DNA from: Acidobacteriota bacterium
GTDB lineage: Bacteria; Acidobacteriota; Vicinamibacteria; Vicinamibacterales; 2-12-FULL-66-21
Direction: 5' to 3'
Assembly (NCBI GenBank): GCA_013694845.1
Contig: JACDBQ010000840.1
Location: forward strand, 1 to 21,323
Length of the DNA: 21,323 nt
A program made the position numbers and the translations under genes. The first letter of the stretch is position 1; each line of letters starts with the position of its first letter. This document shows positions 1 through 7,332 of this stretch, in pieces. Under the pieces are notes generated by a model. That model searched no databases. It had not been told where the DNA came from and worked only from the letters and a program-made list of their open reading frames with translations.

Positions 1-730
1 TCGCCGGGAAGAGCAGCGTGCCCGCCTTCATCATCTCGTAGAGCCGATGGACGCCAGTAGTCGTCTCTTCGCTGACCCCGCGGAGATCCTTCGCGACGTT
101 CGTCCAGCGCCTGGGATTCTCTTTGAGATCCTTGCGGAGAAGCTTCAGGATGACGCCCCACTCTTCGGGCTCATTTGCTTCGTCGAACGCCGGCACGGCG
201 CCGGTCTTCTCGAATTCCACGCCCTTATGAACCAGCAGGGTCGCGTCGCCGCCATCGTCCACGATGAGGGTCGGACCGGAACCGTCGGGCCACATCAGCG
301 CCTCGCTGGTGCACCACCAGTACTCGTCGAGCGTTTCACCTTTCCAGGCAAACACCGGGATGCCACGCGGATTGTCGAGCGTGCCCCTGGTTTCGGGCCG
401 ACCGACGGCAACCGCCGCAGCGGCGTGGTCCTGCGTCGAGAAGATATTGCACGAGACCCACCGCACGTCCGCGCCCAGCTCCGCAAGGGTCTCGATCAGC
501 ACCGCCGTCTGGATGGTCATGTGCAGGGAGCCCATGACCTTCGCTCCGGCAAGCGGTGTCTTGCCCTTGTAACGCTCGCGCAGCGTCATCAGGCCGGGCA
601 TTTCCTGCTCGGCAAGCCGGATCTCCTTGCGACCGAACTCGGCGAGCGAGAGGTCCTTCACCTTGAACGGTTCACGGCCGGCCTTCACCGCCGCGTCAAA
701 TGCGTGCATCTCTTCCACAACTGTGCTCAT
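1..730 (-). CDS. ahcY: S-adenosylhomocysteine hydrolase (adenosylhomocysteinase), 3' end cut by window edge
   Basis: Cytosolic NAD-dependent enzyme that splits S-adenosylhomocysteine into adenosine and homocysteine, removing the inhibitory product of methyltransfer reactions. About 243 N-terminal residues are visible of a family usually 420-490 long; the NAD-binding half lies beyond the left edge. The family signature SCNIFSTQDHAAAA is present near residue 95-110, together with MGSLHMTIQTAVLIETL and the substrate-region blocks EALMWPDGSGPTLIVDDGGD (approximately 144-163) and NEPEEWGVILKLL. The ATG at 728-730 has an AAGGAG ribosome site (736-741) with a 5-nt spacer. That site lies directly beside the stop codon of the upstream methyltransferase, so the gene is the third member of an ArsR-methyltransferase-ahcY operon. 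Long open frames on the opposite strand here are shadows. Identification is very secure. Confidence 0.97.
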   Translation of the reverse strand, partial: MSTVVEEMHAFDAAVKAGREPFKVKDLSLAEFGRKEIRLAEQEMPGLMTLRERYKGKTPLAGAKVMGSLHMTIQTAVLIETLAELGADVRWVSCNIFSTQDHAAAAVAVGRPETRGTLDNPRGIPVFAWKGETLDEYWWCTSEALMWPDGSGPTLIVDDGGDATLLVHKGVEFEKTGAVPAFDEANEPEEWGVILKLLRKDLKENPRRWTNVAKDLRGVSEETTTGVHRLYEMMKAGTLLFPA

Positions 731-741
731 CACTGCTCCTT

Positions 742-1365
742 CTATAACGAACCCTTGATAGCTCTCGCGACGAAGAGTCCTGGTCCCTTGACCGCCGTAT
801 TGCTCGCCAGGGGCACTATTCTCGCTCCGCTGAAACCGGCGTCCGCGAGAAATCCCTTCAACTGCTCCTCACTGAACCCCAGCCACACGTGGCCCATCTG
901 CTGGCGGTAGGCTTCGCGGTCGTGCGGCAGCATGTCGCAGATCAGCAGCCGGCCCCCCGGCCGCAGCACGCGCGCCGCTTCGGCGAGCGCTTCGGCCGGC
1001 CCCGGCAGGTGATGCAGGACCAGCAACAACGTGGCTGCGTCGAGCTCCGCGTCCGCGATCGGCAGCGACTCGAGCTCGCCCCGTCGGACTTCGACGTTGA
1101 CGTAGTCACGCAGCCGGCGCCTCGCGCCCTGCAACATGTCACCCGACCGGTCGACGGCGATCACCCGGCCCACGAACGGTGCGAGCGCGGCCGCCACCGC
1201 CCCGGTCCCGCAGCCGAGGTCGCCAACCGTCCACTCCGGATCGAGCAACGCGGGCAACGCCTGCAGGTGCGACGCCCGGCCGAACAGTTCTTCCCGAAGC
1301 TTGTCCCACTGGCCCGCCGCGGACTCGAAGAACTCCCGCGACGTCGACTGCCGGTGACTGAACAC
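742..1365 (-). CDS. class I SAM-dependent methyltransferase, operon partner of ArsR and ahcY
   Basis: A 207-residue Rossmann-fold methyltransferase. Motif I is VGDLGCGTGAVAAALA (about residues 47-62), followed by the acidic end of beta-2 (VIAVDRS), the ELESLPIADAELDAATLLLVL region and the post-motif block ARVLRPGGRLLICDML, which are typical of Methyltransf_11/25 proteins. It starts with GTG at 1363-1365, only 3 nt after the stop of the ArsR gene, and ends 11 nt before ahcY, so all three are probably co-transcribed. ArsR and this type of methyltransferase are fused into one protein in many bacteria; here they are separate. The substrate cannot be told from sequence. The ahcY context suggests a SAM-cycle role, possibly a SAM- or SAH-sensing function rather than a dedicated biosynthetic step, but that is inference. 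Confidence 0.9.
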   Translation of the reverse strand: MFSHRQSTSREFFESAAGQWDKLREELFGRASHLQALPALLDPEWTVGDLGCGTGAVAAALAPFVGRVIAVDRSGDMLQGARRRLRDYVNVEVRRGELESLPIADAELDAATLLLVLHHLPGPAEALAEAARVLRPGGRLLICDMLPHDREAYRQQMGHVWLGFSEEQLKGFLADAGFSGARIVPLASNTAVKGPGLFVARAIKGSL

Positions 1366-1368
1366 CGC

Positions 1369-1692
1369 CTAGAGCCGGCGCGCGTCCTGATCGGCGGCGG
1401 CGCCGCTGCCGACGTGGTCCCGCAGCAGCGTCCAGAGCCTCCGTGCCGCCGGGCCGCGCGCGTCGAGCATCAGCGTGTAGTAGCGGCTGGTCCCCTCGCG
1501 ACGCGACGTCACCCAGCCCGCGTCGAGCAGTGTCTTCAGATGCCGGCTGACCGTCGACTGCGGCAACTGCAGCACCGAGCCGAGCTCACCGACCGTCAAT
1601 TCGTTGCGATCGAGGAGCAGCAGCAGACGGCTGCGCGTGACGTCCGAAAGAGTCGTAAGGTCGTCGAAAATGCCGGCTTGAGCGGTGGCCAT
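1369..1692 (-). CDS. ArsR/SmtB-family transcriptional repressor (SahR-like by context)
   Basis: A 107-residue winged-helix protein. The N-terminal half carries LSDVTRSRLLLLLDRNELTV, and the helix-turn-helix is VLQLPQSTVSRHLKTLLDAG (about residues 41-60), followed by the wing WVTSRREGTSRYYTL. The Cys-rich metal site of ArsR/SmtB metal sensors (CVC-type) is absent, so a metal sensor is unlikely. In Proteobacteria, the ArsR-family regulator SahR controls SAM-cycle genes including ahcY. The position at the head of an operon ending in ahcY supports an equivalent job here, with SAH or SAM as the probable effector (inference). The start is ATG 1690-1692 with no strong ribosome site. A TTGACA-type promoter and a near-perfect palindrome lie directly upstream and suggest autorepression. 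Confidence 0.9.
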   Translation of the reverse strand: MATAQAGIFDDLTTLSDVTRSRLLLLLDRNELTVGELGSVLQLPQSTVSRHLKTLLDAGWVTSRREGTSRYYTLMLDARGPAARRLWTLLRDHVGSGAAADQDARRL

Positions 1693-3247
1693 GCGTCAGG
1701 GACGTTATCTATCCGTATATCCGGATGAAAGGGTACATGTTTCCATCCTGTATGTCAACGGAAGAGGGTATCGTGGGGCAGGACTCACGGCCCTGTCCAC
1801 TCCACCCTCACGGATCCGCATTCAGAAGGACGTGCCACCAGCGCGCAGAGGCGCGTGCGTCCTGTATTGGATGACGTCTGCCCGGCGGACGCGCTACAAC
1901 TTCGCCCTCCAGCGTGCCGTCGAGCTGTCACTGGAGCTCGAGAAACCTCTCGTGATCCTCGAAGCCGTACGGGTCGACTATCCGCACGCGTCGGACCGGC
2001 TGCACACCTTCCTGATCGAAGGGATGCGTGACAACGAGAGGGCGTGCGCATCATCGGCGGCGGCCTACTACCCGTACCTCGAACGGCAGCCCGGCGAGGG
2101 ACGAGGGCTTCTCGCCAGACTGTCCAGGCATGCCGCCGTCGTCATCACCGACTGGTTCCCTGAGTTCTTCCTGCCGCGCATGCTGGCGGCCGCCACGAGC
2201 CAGTCCGCGGTGCGGCTCGAGGCGGTCGATAGCAATGGCCTGATCCCCGTCGCGGAACACGGCCGCGCATTCCCGACTGCGCGCGGGTACCGCGCCCTCG
2301 TTCAGCGAACGCTTCGCGACCATCTGGCGGCCTTCCCGCTCGAGGAACCGCTTGCCCTGCTCGAAGCCGCAGGCGCCAGCGTGCCCGATGATGTGGCGAA
2401 GCGATGGCCTCGAACAGCCCTCGACCGAGCGGTGCCCGAGATCGTCCGGAGCTTGCCCGTCGATCATTCGGTCCCCGCTGTTCCTACCCACGGTGGGTCA
2501 CGGCCGGCCGGCCGAGTGCTGCGGGATTTTCTGGCAAACAAGCTGGCTCGCTACGCGGACCAGGGCAACGATCCCGACATGGATTGCACCAGCCGGCTCT
2601 CGCCCTACCTGCACTTCGGCCACATTTCGGCGCACGAGATCTTCGCCGCCGTAATGACGCACGAACGCTGGACGTTCAGAAAAGTTGGAAAAGTGCGTGC
2701 CGGCTCGCGCGACGGCTGGTGGAACGTGTCCCCGGGCGCCAACCAGTTCCTCGACCAGCTGACCGTGTGGCGTGAGCTCGCGTTCAACGGCTCGACCTGG
2801 ACCCCGGACCACCACTCCTACGGCGCGCTGCCCGCGTGGGCGCGCGCAACGCTCGAGTCGCACCTGGACGATCCGCGCACGCGCCTCTATAGCCTGGCCG
2901 AGCTCGACGCCGCACAGACCGGCGACGTCGTCTGGAACGCCGCGCAGAACGAGCTCCGTGACACCGGGTGGTGTCACGGCTACATGCGGATGGTCTGGGG
3001 CAAAAAGATTCTCGAATGGTGCCGTGACCCCGCCGATGCCCTCGATCGAATGGCGGCGTTGATGAACCGCTACTCGCTGGACGGACGAGATCCGGTGTCG
3101 TATCTCAATTACGCCTGGGTGCTCGGCCGCTACGATCGGCCCTGGTTCGAGCGGCCGATCGTCGGCACGGTCCGCTATATGACCTCCGAAAGCGCCAGGC
3201 GGAAGCTGAAGATGAAGACCTACCTGGAGCGATTCGGGCGGCAGTGA
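1691..3247 (+). CDS. class II CPD DNA photolyase
   Basis: FAD- and light-dependent enzyme that reverses UV-induced cyclobutane pyrimidine dimers. Class II hallmarks are the N-terminal CVLYWMTSARRTRYNFAL, SPYLHFGHIS, the FAD-domain block VVWNAAQNEL..GYMRMVWGKKILEW and MNRYSLDGRDPVSYLNYAW. The three tryptophans matching the electron-transfer triad of Methanosarcina mazei PhrII (W360, W381, W388) are all kept. Where that enzyme has DGRDPNGY this one has DGRDPVSY, marking a divergent class II branch. The start is uncertain. ATG 1691 (or GTG 1685) would begin inside the neighbouring arsR start and promoter. Homology to the family N-terminus (RIRIQKDVPPARRGACVLYW aligned with RIRALKSG...VVYW) begins near 1808, so the real start may be CTG 1793 or GTG 1832 (471 aa). 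It converges with the amidohydrolase gene, with 9 nt between stops. Confidence 0.93.
   Translation: MRQGRYLSVYPDERVHVSILYVNGRGYRGAGLTALSTPPSRIRIQKDVPPARRGACVLYWMTSARRTRYNFALQRAVELSLELEKPLVILEAVRVDYPHASDRLHTFLIEGMRDNERACASSAAAYYPYLERQPGEGRGLLARLSRHAAVVITDWFPEFFLPRMLAAATSQSAVRLEAVDSNGLIPVAEHGRAFPTARGYRALVQRTLRDHLAAFPLEEPLALLEAAGASVPDDVAKRWPRTALDRAVPEIVRSLPVDHSVPAVPTHGGSRPAGRVLRDFLANKLARYADQGNDPDMDCTSRLSPYLHFGHISAHEIFAAVMTHERWTFRKVGKVRAGSRDGWWNVSPGANQFLDQLTVWRELAFNGSTWTPDHHSYGALPAWARATLESHLDDPRTRLYSLAELDAAQTGDVVWNAAQNELRDTGWCHGYMRMVWGKKILEWCRDPADALDRMAALMNRYSLDGRDPVSYLNYAWVLGRYDRPWFERPIVGTVRYMTSESARRKLKMKTYLERFGRQ
1711..1726. promoter_or_regulatory. operator-like palindrome ATCCGTATATCCGGAT upstream of arsR
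   Basis: A 16-bp inverted repeat with 14 of 16 positions symmetric, centred 26 bp before the arsR ATG. It lies directly downstream of the predicted -10 box of the arsR promoter and so covers the expected transcription start. That is the usual place for an ArsR-family repressor site. It would allow autoregulation of the whole arsR-methyltransferase-ahcY operon. Confidence 0.55.
1730..1758 (-). promoter_or_regulatory. sigma70-type promoter of the arsR-methyltransferase-ahcY operon
   Basis: Read on the minus strand, a perfect TTGACA -35 hexamer (1753-1758) is followed by a 17-nt spacer and TACCCT (1730-1735) as a weak -10. The predicted transcription start falls around 1723, inside the palindrome at 1711-1726, leaving a leader of about 30 nt before the arsR ATG. 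The -35 and spacing are ideal, while the -10 matches the consensus at only three positions. Confidence 0.5.
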
Positions 3248-3256
3248 TGCAGGCCA

Positions 3257-4849
3257 TCACCGTCTCAACACTTTCCCCGGCCGGGCGCTCGTGAATTTGC
3301 CATTCGCGATCACCGGCTCTCCGTTCACCAGCACATGAGCCATCCCTTCGGCGAGCTGGTGCGGATCGGTATAGGTAGATCGTTCGACGACCTTCGCCGG
3401 ATCGAAGACGACGATGTCGGCGATCGATCCTTCTCGGATGACGCCGCGATCTTTCAAGCCAAACACCGTGGCGGGCAGGCTCGTCATGGAGCGGAGCGCC
3501 TGCTCGAGGGTGATGATCCGCCGCTCGCGCACATACCTGGATAGCTTGCGCGCGAAGGAACCGTAATTGCGAGGGTGGGGCTTTCCTTCTCCCATGGCCA
3601 CCAGCCCGCCGTCGCTCGAGGTCATCGTATACGGCTGTTCCATCAGTTCCGCGATGTCTTCTTCCGACATGTTGAACGACACGATGGACGGCGACTGCCG
3701 GGCGATCAGGTCAAGGGCCGTCCGCACCGCTGGCTGCTTGCGGTCCGCGGCGATCTGTTCGAGGCTCTGGCCTTCGAGCGCCGGCTCGGGCCGGTAGTGC
3801 GCAATCATGATCGCGCCCGCCCCGCCACGCCGCCGCAGATTCTCGGTCGCCACCTGCTGCGCGCGTTGCACGATCGCTTGCTGGTCGGCGGGCAGCCCGG
3901 CCGGCGCGGCGAGTTGCTTGGAGGTCGGCGCCACGACGCCGTCCGGCAGCAACGCGGCCGCCAGGCTGGTGGACGAGGCCTCGTAAGGATACTGATCCGC
4001 GAATACCTGCACGCCGCGTGCGCGTGCGCTGTCGATCCGGTGCGTGATGGCGTGCGCCAGACCCCAGTTGTCGGGGCCGAGCGCCTTCACATGGCTGACG
4101 ATCCCGATCGTCTTGGCCTCTTCAGCGATCCGGATCACTTCCTCCACGGCAGCGACGACGCCGAGGCTGTAGTTTCCTTCGTCGCGAATATGGCTGGTGT
4201 AAACGCCGCCGAATTCGGCTGCGACTTTCGTCAACTCGATCACTTCGTCGGTCTTCGCGTAGCTGCCGGGTGTGTAGAAAAGGCCGCTCGAGAGGCCGAA
4301 CGCCCCCTGCTCCATCGCCCGGCGCACGAGTCCCCGCATGCGCGCCAGTTCCTCAGCTGTCGGCTCGCGGTTCGCGCCGCCCATGACGGTGCTTCGAACC
4401 CTGCCGTGGCCGACCAGGAGGCCGACGTTCGGTCCGATGCCGCCGCGTTCAAGTGCCGCACGCTGCTCGGCCAGGTCCGCCGGGCCGCCGCCATCCGGAT
4501 TCGCCATGATGGTCGTGACACCCTGGGCCAGGAGCGGTTGCGCCTGGCGAAGCGCCTCGCGGGTCATGCCCTCGGCGGCGTGAGAGTGAACATCGATGAA
4601 ACCGGGGGCGACAACCCGATCGGCTGCGTCAATGACGGTGGCGGCACGCGCGTCCGTCAAACGTCCCACGGCGACAACCCGGCCACCGCGGATACCCACA
4701 TCGCCTCGAAGCCAGGGATTACCTGACCCATCCATGACGCGACCGTTCAGGATCAGAACATCGTAGGGCGGCTGGGCTGGTTCTGCGGAGAGTGAGCCCA
4801 TCGCGACAAAGGCGGTGAGAAACCACGGAAGAACCGATCTGGAACGCAT
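3257..4849 (-). CDS. exported D-aminoacylase-like amidohydrolase (N-acyl-D-amino-acid deacylase family)
   Basis: A 530-residue amidohydrolase (family usually 480-580). A signal peptide covers about residues 1-22 (Arg-rich start, hydrophobic WFLTAFVAMG, small residues before EPAQ), so it probably acts in the periplasm. The metal-binding HxH is in GFIDVHSHAAEG (H88, H90). Later histidines occur in YTSHIRDEG and IVSHVKALG, and the catalytic Asp region is SDGGLVAMGEGKPHPRNYG. The family reaction is hydrolysis of N-acyl-D-amino acids; relatives also act on D-hydantoins or blocked dipeptides, so the true substrate is open. The bridging Cys found in Alcaligenes D-aminoacylase (GNCG) is missing: the matching stretch reads VTTIMANPDGGGP. 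The ATG at 4847-4849 lacks a ribosome site. TAAAAT 9 nt before the ATG could be a -10 for a nearly leaderless transcript. Confidence 0.88.
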   Translation of the reverse strand: MRSRSVLPWFLTAFVAMGSLSAEPAQPPYDVLILNGRVMDGSGNPWLRGDVGIRGGRVVAVGRLTDARAATVIDAADRVVAPGFIDVHSHAAEGMTREALRQAQPLLAQGVTTIMANPDGGGPADLAEQRAALERGGIGPNVGLLVGHGRVRSTVMGGANREPTAEELARMRGLVRRAMEQGAFGLSSGLFYTPGSYAKTDEVIELTKVAAEFGGVYTSHIRDEGNYSLGVVAAVEEVIRIAEEAKTIGIVSHVKALGPDNWGLAHAITHRIDSARARGVQVFADQYPYEASSTSLAAALLPDGVVAPTSKQLAAPAGLPADQQAIVQRAQQVATENLRRRGGAGAIMIAHYRPEPALEGQSLEQIAADRKQPAVRTALDLIARQSPSIVSFNMSEEDIAELMEQPYTMTSSDGGLVAMGEGKPHPRNYGSFARKLSRYVRERRIITLEQALRSMTSLPATVFGLKDRGVIREGSIADIVVFDPAKVVERSTYTDPHQLAEGMAHVLVNGEPVIANGKFTSARPGKVLRR

Positions 4850-4913
4850 GATCGGTCATTTTAGTCGTGGCTGGGCACGGCGTGTGCTTCATGTGCTGGC
4901 ACGAGGAGAAACC

Positions 4914-5294
4914 ATGTCCGATGGAACCATGAACCTCAGCGTGCCGCGAAGCCAGAAAAGCGTCTGGGACAAGCCGGGCTTGGGCGCAACGCTGTCGTCG
5001 TACGATCAGGAACGCTGGCTGGCAGCGGGTGGGGGCTCAGTGCTGACGTTAGTGGGCGCGAAACGTGGTGGCTTCACGGGCGGGCTGCTGGCCGTCATCG
5101 GCACCGGTGTCGCCTTGCGTGCTGCGATGGGCCGGCACGACGTCCGCGCGGTGCGGCGCTGGGTCGGCCAGACGATGAGCGACCTCGGCTACGGCGGCGC
5201 CAAGGATGTCGTCGAGCATGCCTCGGACGAATCGTTCCCGGCGAGCGACCCGCCATCGTGGACGCCCACCCGAGGCGCGACCACAGAACGCTAA
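4914..5294 (+). CDS. small membrane-associated protein with glycine-rich hydrophobic module and DESFPASDPPSW tail
   Basis: A 126-residue protein of unknown function. I chose ATG 4914 because it has a GAGGAG ribosome site (4903-4908) with a 5-nt spacer; an upstream ATG at 4815 would place the start inside the divergent amidohydrolase gene. Residues about 30-62 (ERWLAAGGGSVLTLVGAKRG and GGLLAVIGTGVALRAAMG) form a two-helix hydrophobic hairpin resembling DUF2892/YgaP-type modules. The C-terminus carries DESFPASDPPSW, a short motif that recurs at the ends of many otherwise unrelated small bacterial proteins. It sits 22 nt upstream of the SRPBCC gene, which begins with a related hairpin, so the two are probably co-transcribed and work together at the membrane. 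Confidence 0.75.
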   Translation: MSDGTMNLSVPRSQKSVWDKPGLGATLSSYDQERWLAAGGGSVLTLVGAKRGGFTGGLLAVIGTGVALRAAMGRHDVRAVRRWVGQTMSDLGYGGAKDVVEHASDESFPASDPPSWTPTRGATTER

Positions 5295-5316
5295 TCCTTC
5301 GGCAGGAGAGAGAACG

Positions 5317-6048
5317 ATGGACTACATGGAGTTGCAATTCCCGGAAGACGCGCGCGAGGCGACGATCCGCGAAGGTCGGAACATCAGCGAGGCCGAACGA
5401 TGGATCTCGATGGCCGCCGGCGCGGGGCTGGCCGCGTATGGCCTGACGCGCCGGCGCGCGGGTGGATGGGTGATGGCGGGTCTGGGTGCGCTGCTCGTCC
5501 GCCGCGGGATGTCAGGTCATTGCGAGACGTATAAGATGCTCGGCCTGAACACCGCCGGAACCGGTGAAGACACCCGGGAGGCCCTGGGCGGTCTCGCTGG
5601 CGTCAACGTCGAGGAGAGCGTCGTCATCAACCGGCCGATCTCGGAGCTGTACCGCTTCTGGCGAAACCTCGAGAACCTGCCGCGCTTCATGTCGCACCTG
5701 GAATCGGTCGAACGGATCACCGATACGCTCTCGCGCTGGCGCGCAAAGGCGCCGGCCGGTACGACCGTCGAATGGAATGCGGAGATCATCAACGAGGTCG
5801 CCGATCGGGTGATCGGCTGGCGGTCGATCGAAGGTTCGGACGTCGTCAGCGCCGGCTCGGTGAACTTCGATGACGTGGGTGTCGGCGGGGGCACGCGCGT
5901 GCGAGTCCGCCTGCAATACAGCCCTCCGGGTGGGAAGATCGGCGATGCCCTGGCCCGCCTGCTCGGCTCCGACGCCGCCACCCGGATCCGGCAGGATCTG
6001 CAGCGCTTCAAACAACTCGTGGAAGCGGGCGAGACCGCGCGGACCTAG
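5317..6048 (+). CDS. membrane-hairpin plus SRPBCC (polyketide cyclase/dehydrase-like) domain protein
   Basis: A 243-residue protein starting at ATG 5317 behind AGGAGAG (5304-5310). Residues about 25-60 (ISEAERWISMAAGAGLAAYG and GGWVMAGLGALLVRRGMSG) repeat the hydrophobic module seen in the gene before it. Residues about 100-230 form an SRPBCC/START-like domain of the cyclase-dehydrase type: VEESVVINRPISELYRFWRN, the LPRFMSHLESVERI helix region, VEWNAEIINEVADRVIGWRS and the long C-terminal helix DAATRIRQDLQRFKQLVEAG. Such domains bind hydrophobic ligands; no ligand can be named here. It converges on the SDR gene. Confidence 0.85.
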   Translation: MDYMELQFPEDAREATIREGRNISEAERWISMAAGAGLAAYGLTRRRAGGWVMAGLGALLVRRGMSGHCETYKMLGLNTAGTGEDTREALGGLAGVNVEESVVINRPISELYRFWRNLENLPRFMSHLESVERITDTLSRWRAKAPAGTTVEWNAEIINEVADRVIGWRSIEGSDVVSAGSVNFDDVGVGGGTRVRVRLQYSPPGGKIGDALARLLGSDAATRIRQDLQRFKQLVEAGETART

Positions 6049-6066
6049 TAACGTTATGATGGTGCT

Positions 6067-6105
6067 GGGTGCCCCGCACCCCGCACCCCGCATCCCGTAC
6101 CCCGG
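6067..6105. repeat. five tandem 7-bp C-rich units with a hairpin in the convergent gap
   Basis: Positions 6071-6105 hold five 7-bp units: GCCCCGC, ACCCCGC, ACCCCGC, ATCCCGT, ACCCCGG. The start of the array also forms a perfect 6-bp stem with a 3-nt loop (GGGTGC at 6067-6072, GCACCC at 6076-6081). It fills the gap between two convergent stops (SRPBCC at 6048, SDR at 6109). It may act as a weak bidirectional terminator, although there is no U-tract. It may equally be a simple slippage-prone repeat. Confidence 0.55.
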
Positions 6106-6108
6106 CCC

Positions 6109-7128
6109 TTAGACCTCGTTGTTCGCCTGCGCCGCCCGGGCGGTGAGCGCGGTTGCAAACGACTCAGTCCATCGCGACTGACTGTCGCGGCCACGGCGCT
6201 GGCGATCTCCTGCCGTCCCGTTTGGGCCGGGCAGCATCCTGTTGGCTACCGCCATTGCACGCGCCATCGACGCCGGCGCGACGTGGTAGATCCGGGTTGC
6301 CAGCTTCGCCGGCACCGTGATGGTCAGTTCAGGGTCTCCATATCGGCACGCCTCGACGATCTGCTTGGCGGCGCGTTCGGCCGAGATGGTCACGACCGGC
6401 AACGAATCCGAAATCGCGAACCACGCGTACTCCTGTTCGTGCTGGCCCTTGAAGTCGGCGTTCAGCGGGCTCCCTGTCCGCATCAGCCCTGGGCACACCG
6501 TTGTCACCCGGATGCCGTACTGATCGAGCTCTGCTCGAACCGAATCCGACAGGCCGACAAGCGCGAACTTGCTCGCGCAGTACGGCGCGAGATGCGGCAC
6601 GGCCATCTTGCCGCCGATCGACGAGATGTTCACGATCCGTCCGAATTCGCGGCGCCGCATCGAGGGCACGCATTCGAACATCAGGTGCAGCGGGCCCCAG
6701 AAATGGGTGGCCATCGCGTTCTCGAAATCGGTCGTGGTCATATGCTCGAGCGGTCCGACCTGAATCACTCCGGCGTTGTTGATCAGGACGTCGACGGCGG
6801 TCCACTTGTCGAGCACGCGATCGATCGCCAGGCGGACGTCGGCACGGCGCCGGATGTCGCAGCGAAGCGTCATCACCTCCGCGTCCGCGGGTAGCTGCGC
6901 TCGGGCCCGCTCGAGTTCCTCCGTGTCGCGCGCGAGCAGGCACAGCCTCGCTCCCTCGGCGGCCAGTTGTCGCGCCAGCACGAGACCCAGCCCGCGTGAG
7001 CCGCCGGTGATGACAACGACACGCCCTTCGAAGCTGATGGCGTGCCGGTTCCGCAAGGCTCGCTGCACTCCGAACAGCGCGGCCGCCCCCGCGCCCAGTG
7101 TAACCATCAGTCTTTGTTGCCGCGTCAT
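6109..7128 (-). CDS. SDR-family NAD(P)-dependent oxidoreductase with N-terminal hydrophobic helix
   Basis: A 339-residue classical short-chain dehydrogenase. The cofactor motif is VVVITGGSRGLGLVLARQL (TGxxxGxG) at about residues 37-55, with NNAG in VDVLINNAGVIQVG, the catalytic Ser region GRIVNISSIGG and the YxxxK active site YCASKFALVG. Residues 6-22 (RLMVTLGAGAAALFGVQ) look like a membrane-anchoring helix. The tail beyond about residue 260 is longer than in minimal SDRs (about 250 residues) and ends in a basic, low-complexity stretch. ATG 7126-7128 has GGAGGG (7135-7140) six nt upstream, so longer in-frame extensions are rejected. The lack of an acid at the end of beta-2 (LLARDTEEL) is compatible with NADP use. 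The substrate is unknown. Confidence 0.9.
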   Translation of the reverse strand: MTRQQRLMVTLGAGAAALFGVQRALRNRHAISFEGRVVVITGGSRGLGLVLARQLAAEGARLCLLARDTEELERARAQLPADAEVMTLRCDIRRRADVRLAIDRVLDKWTAVDVLINNAGVIQVGPLEHMTTTDFENAMATHFWGPLHLMFECVPSMRRREFGRIVNISSIGGKMAVPHLAPYCASKFALVGLSDSVRAELDQYGIRVTTVCPGLMRTGSPLNADFKGQHEQEYAWFAISDSLPVVTISAERAAKQIVEACRYGDPELTITVPAKLATRIYHVAPASMARAMAVANRMLPGPNGTAGDRQRRGRDSQSRWTESFATALTARAAQANNEV

Positions 7129-7332
7129 TCCAGTCCCTCCGAGCGTCACCGCATCCCTGGGAGCGTGACCGCCGACGTCATTGTTGAAAGACCCAGCCAC
7201 CTCAGTCTGCGACCGCCGCTGCGTTATGAGCCACGTCGCCGAGCGCTTGCAGAAAGTAATCCAGCCGCCCAAAGTCGAGCTTCCAGCCTCCCAGCTGATC
7301 GTTGATCGAGTAAAATACAGCCAGGAGTGTTG
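7129..7332. other. divergent intergenic region with a coding-like minus-strand stretch
   Basis: This 204-bp gap separates the divergent SDR and 83-residue genes. On the minus strand, 7202-7324 is open and reads like protein (VFYSINDQLGGWKLDFG then RLDYFLQALGDVAHN, ending in AVAD and a stop). No ATG, GTG or TTG start is in frame close to its beginning, and its G/C preference at third positions is weaker than in the genes around it. It may be a decayed gene end or an unrecognised short gene. On the plus strand TAAAAT (7311-7316) is a possible -10 for the next gene. Confidence 0.3.

Noticed and set aside
47..910. Plus-strand 287-residue open frame across ahcY
   Set aside because: Its translation resembles no known family, and the opposite strand encodes clear ahcY with its family signature; it is an antisense shadow of GC-rich coding sequence.
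1693..1830. SAH or SAM riboswitch upstream of the ahcY operon
   Set aside because: I could not find the conserved core of either class in the short leader; the palindrome and ArsR gene give a simpler explanation.
3575..4726. Plus-strand 383-residue open frame
   Set aside because: Antisense to the amidohydrolase, rich in Arg/Gly/His, with no domain-like pattern.
4841..4870. TAAAAT as -10 for a leaderless amidohydrolase transcript
   Set aside because: No matching -35 at the right distance, so I mention it only in the gene entry and do not call a promoter.
6067..6105. CRISPR or variable-number repeat array
   Set aside because: Units are only 7 bp and contiguous without spacers; it is a simple tandem repeat, and nothing CRISPR-like occurs elsewhere.
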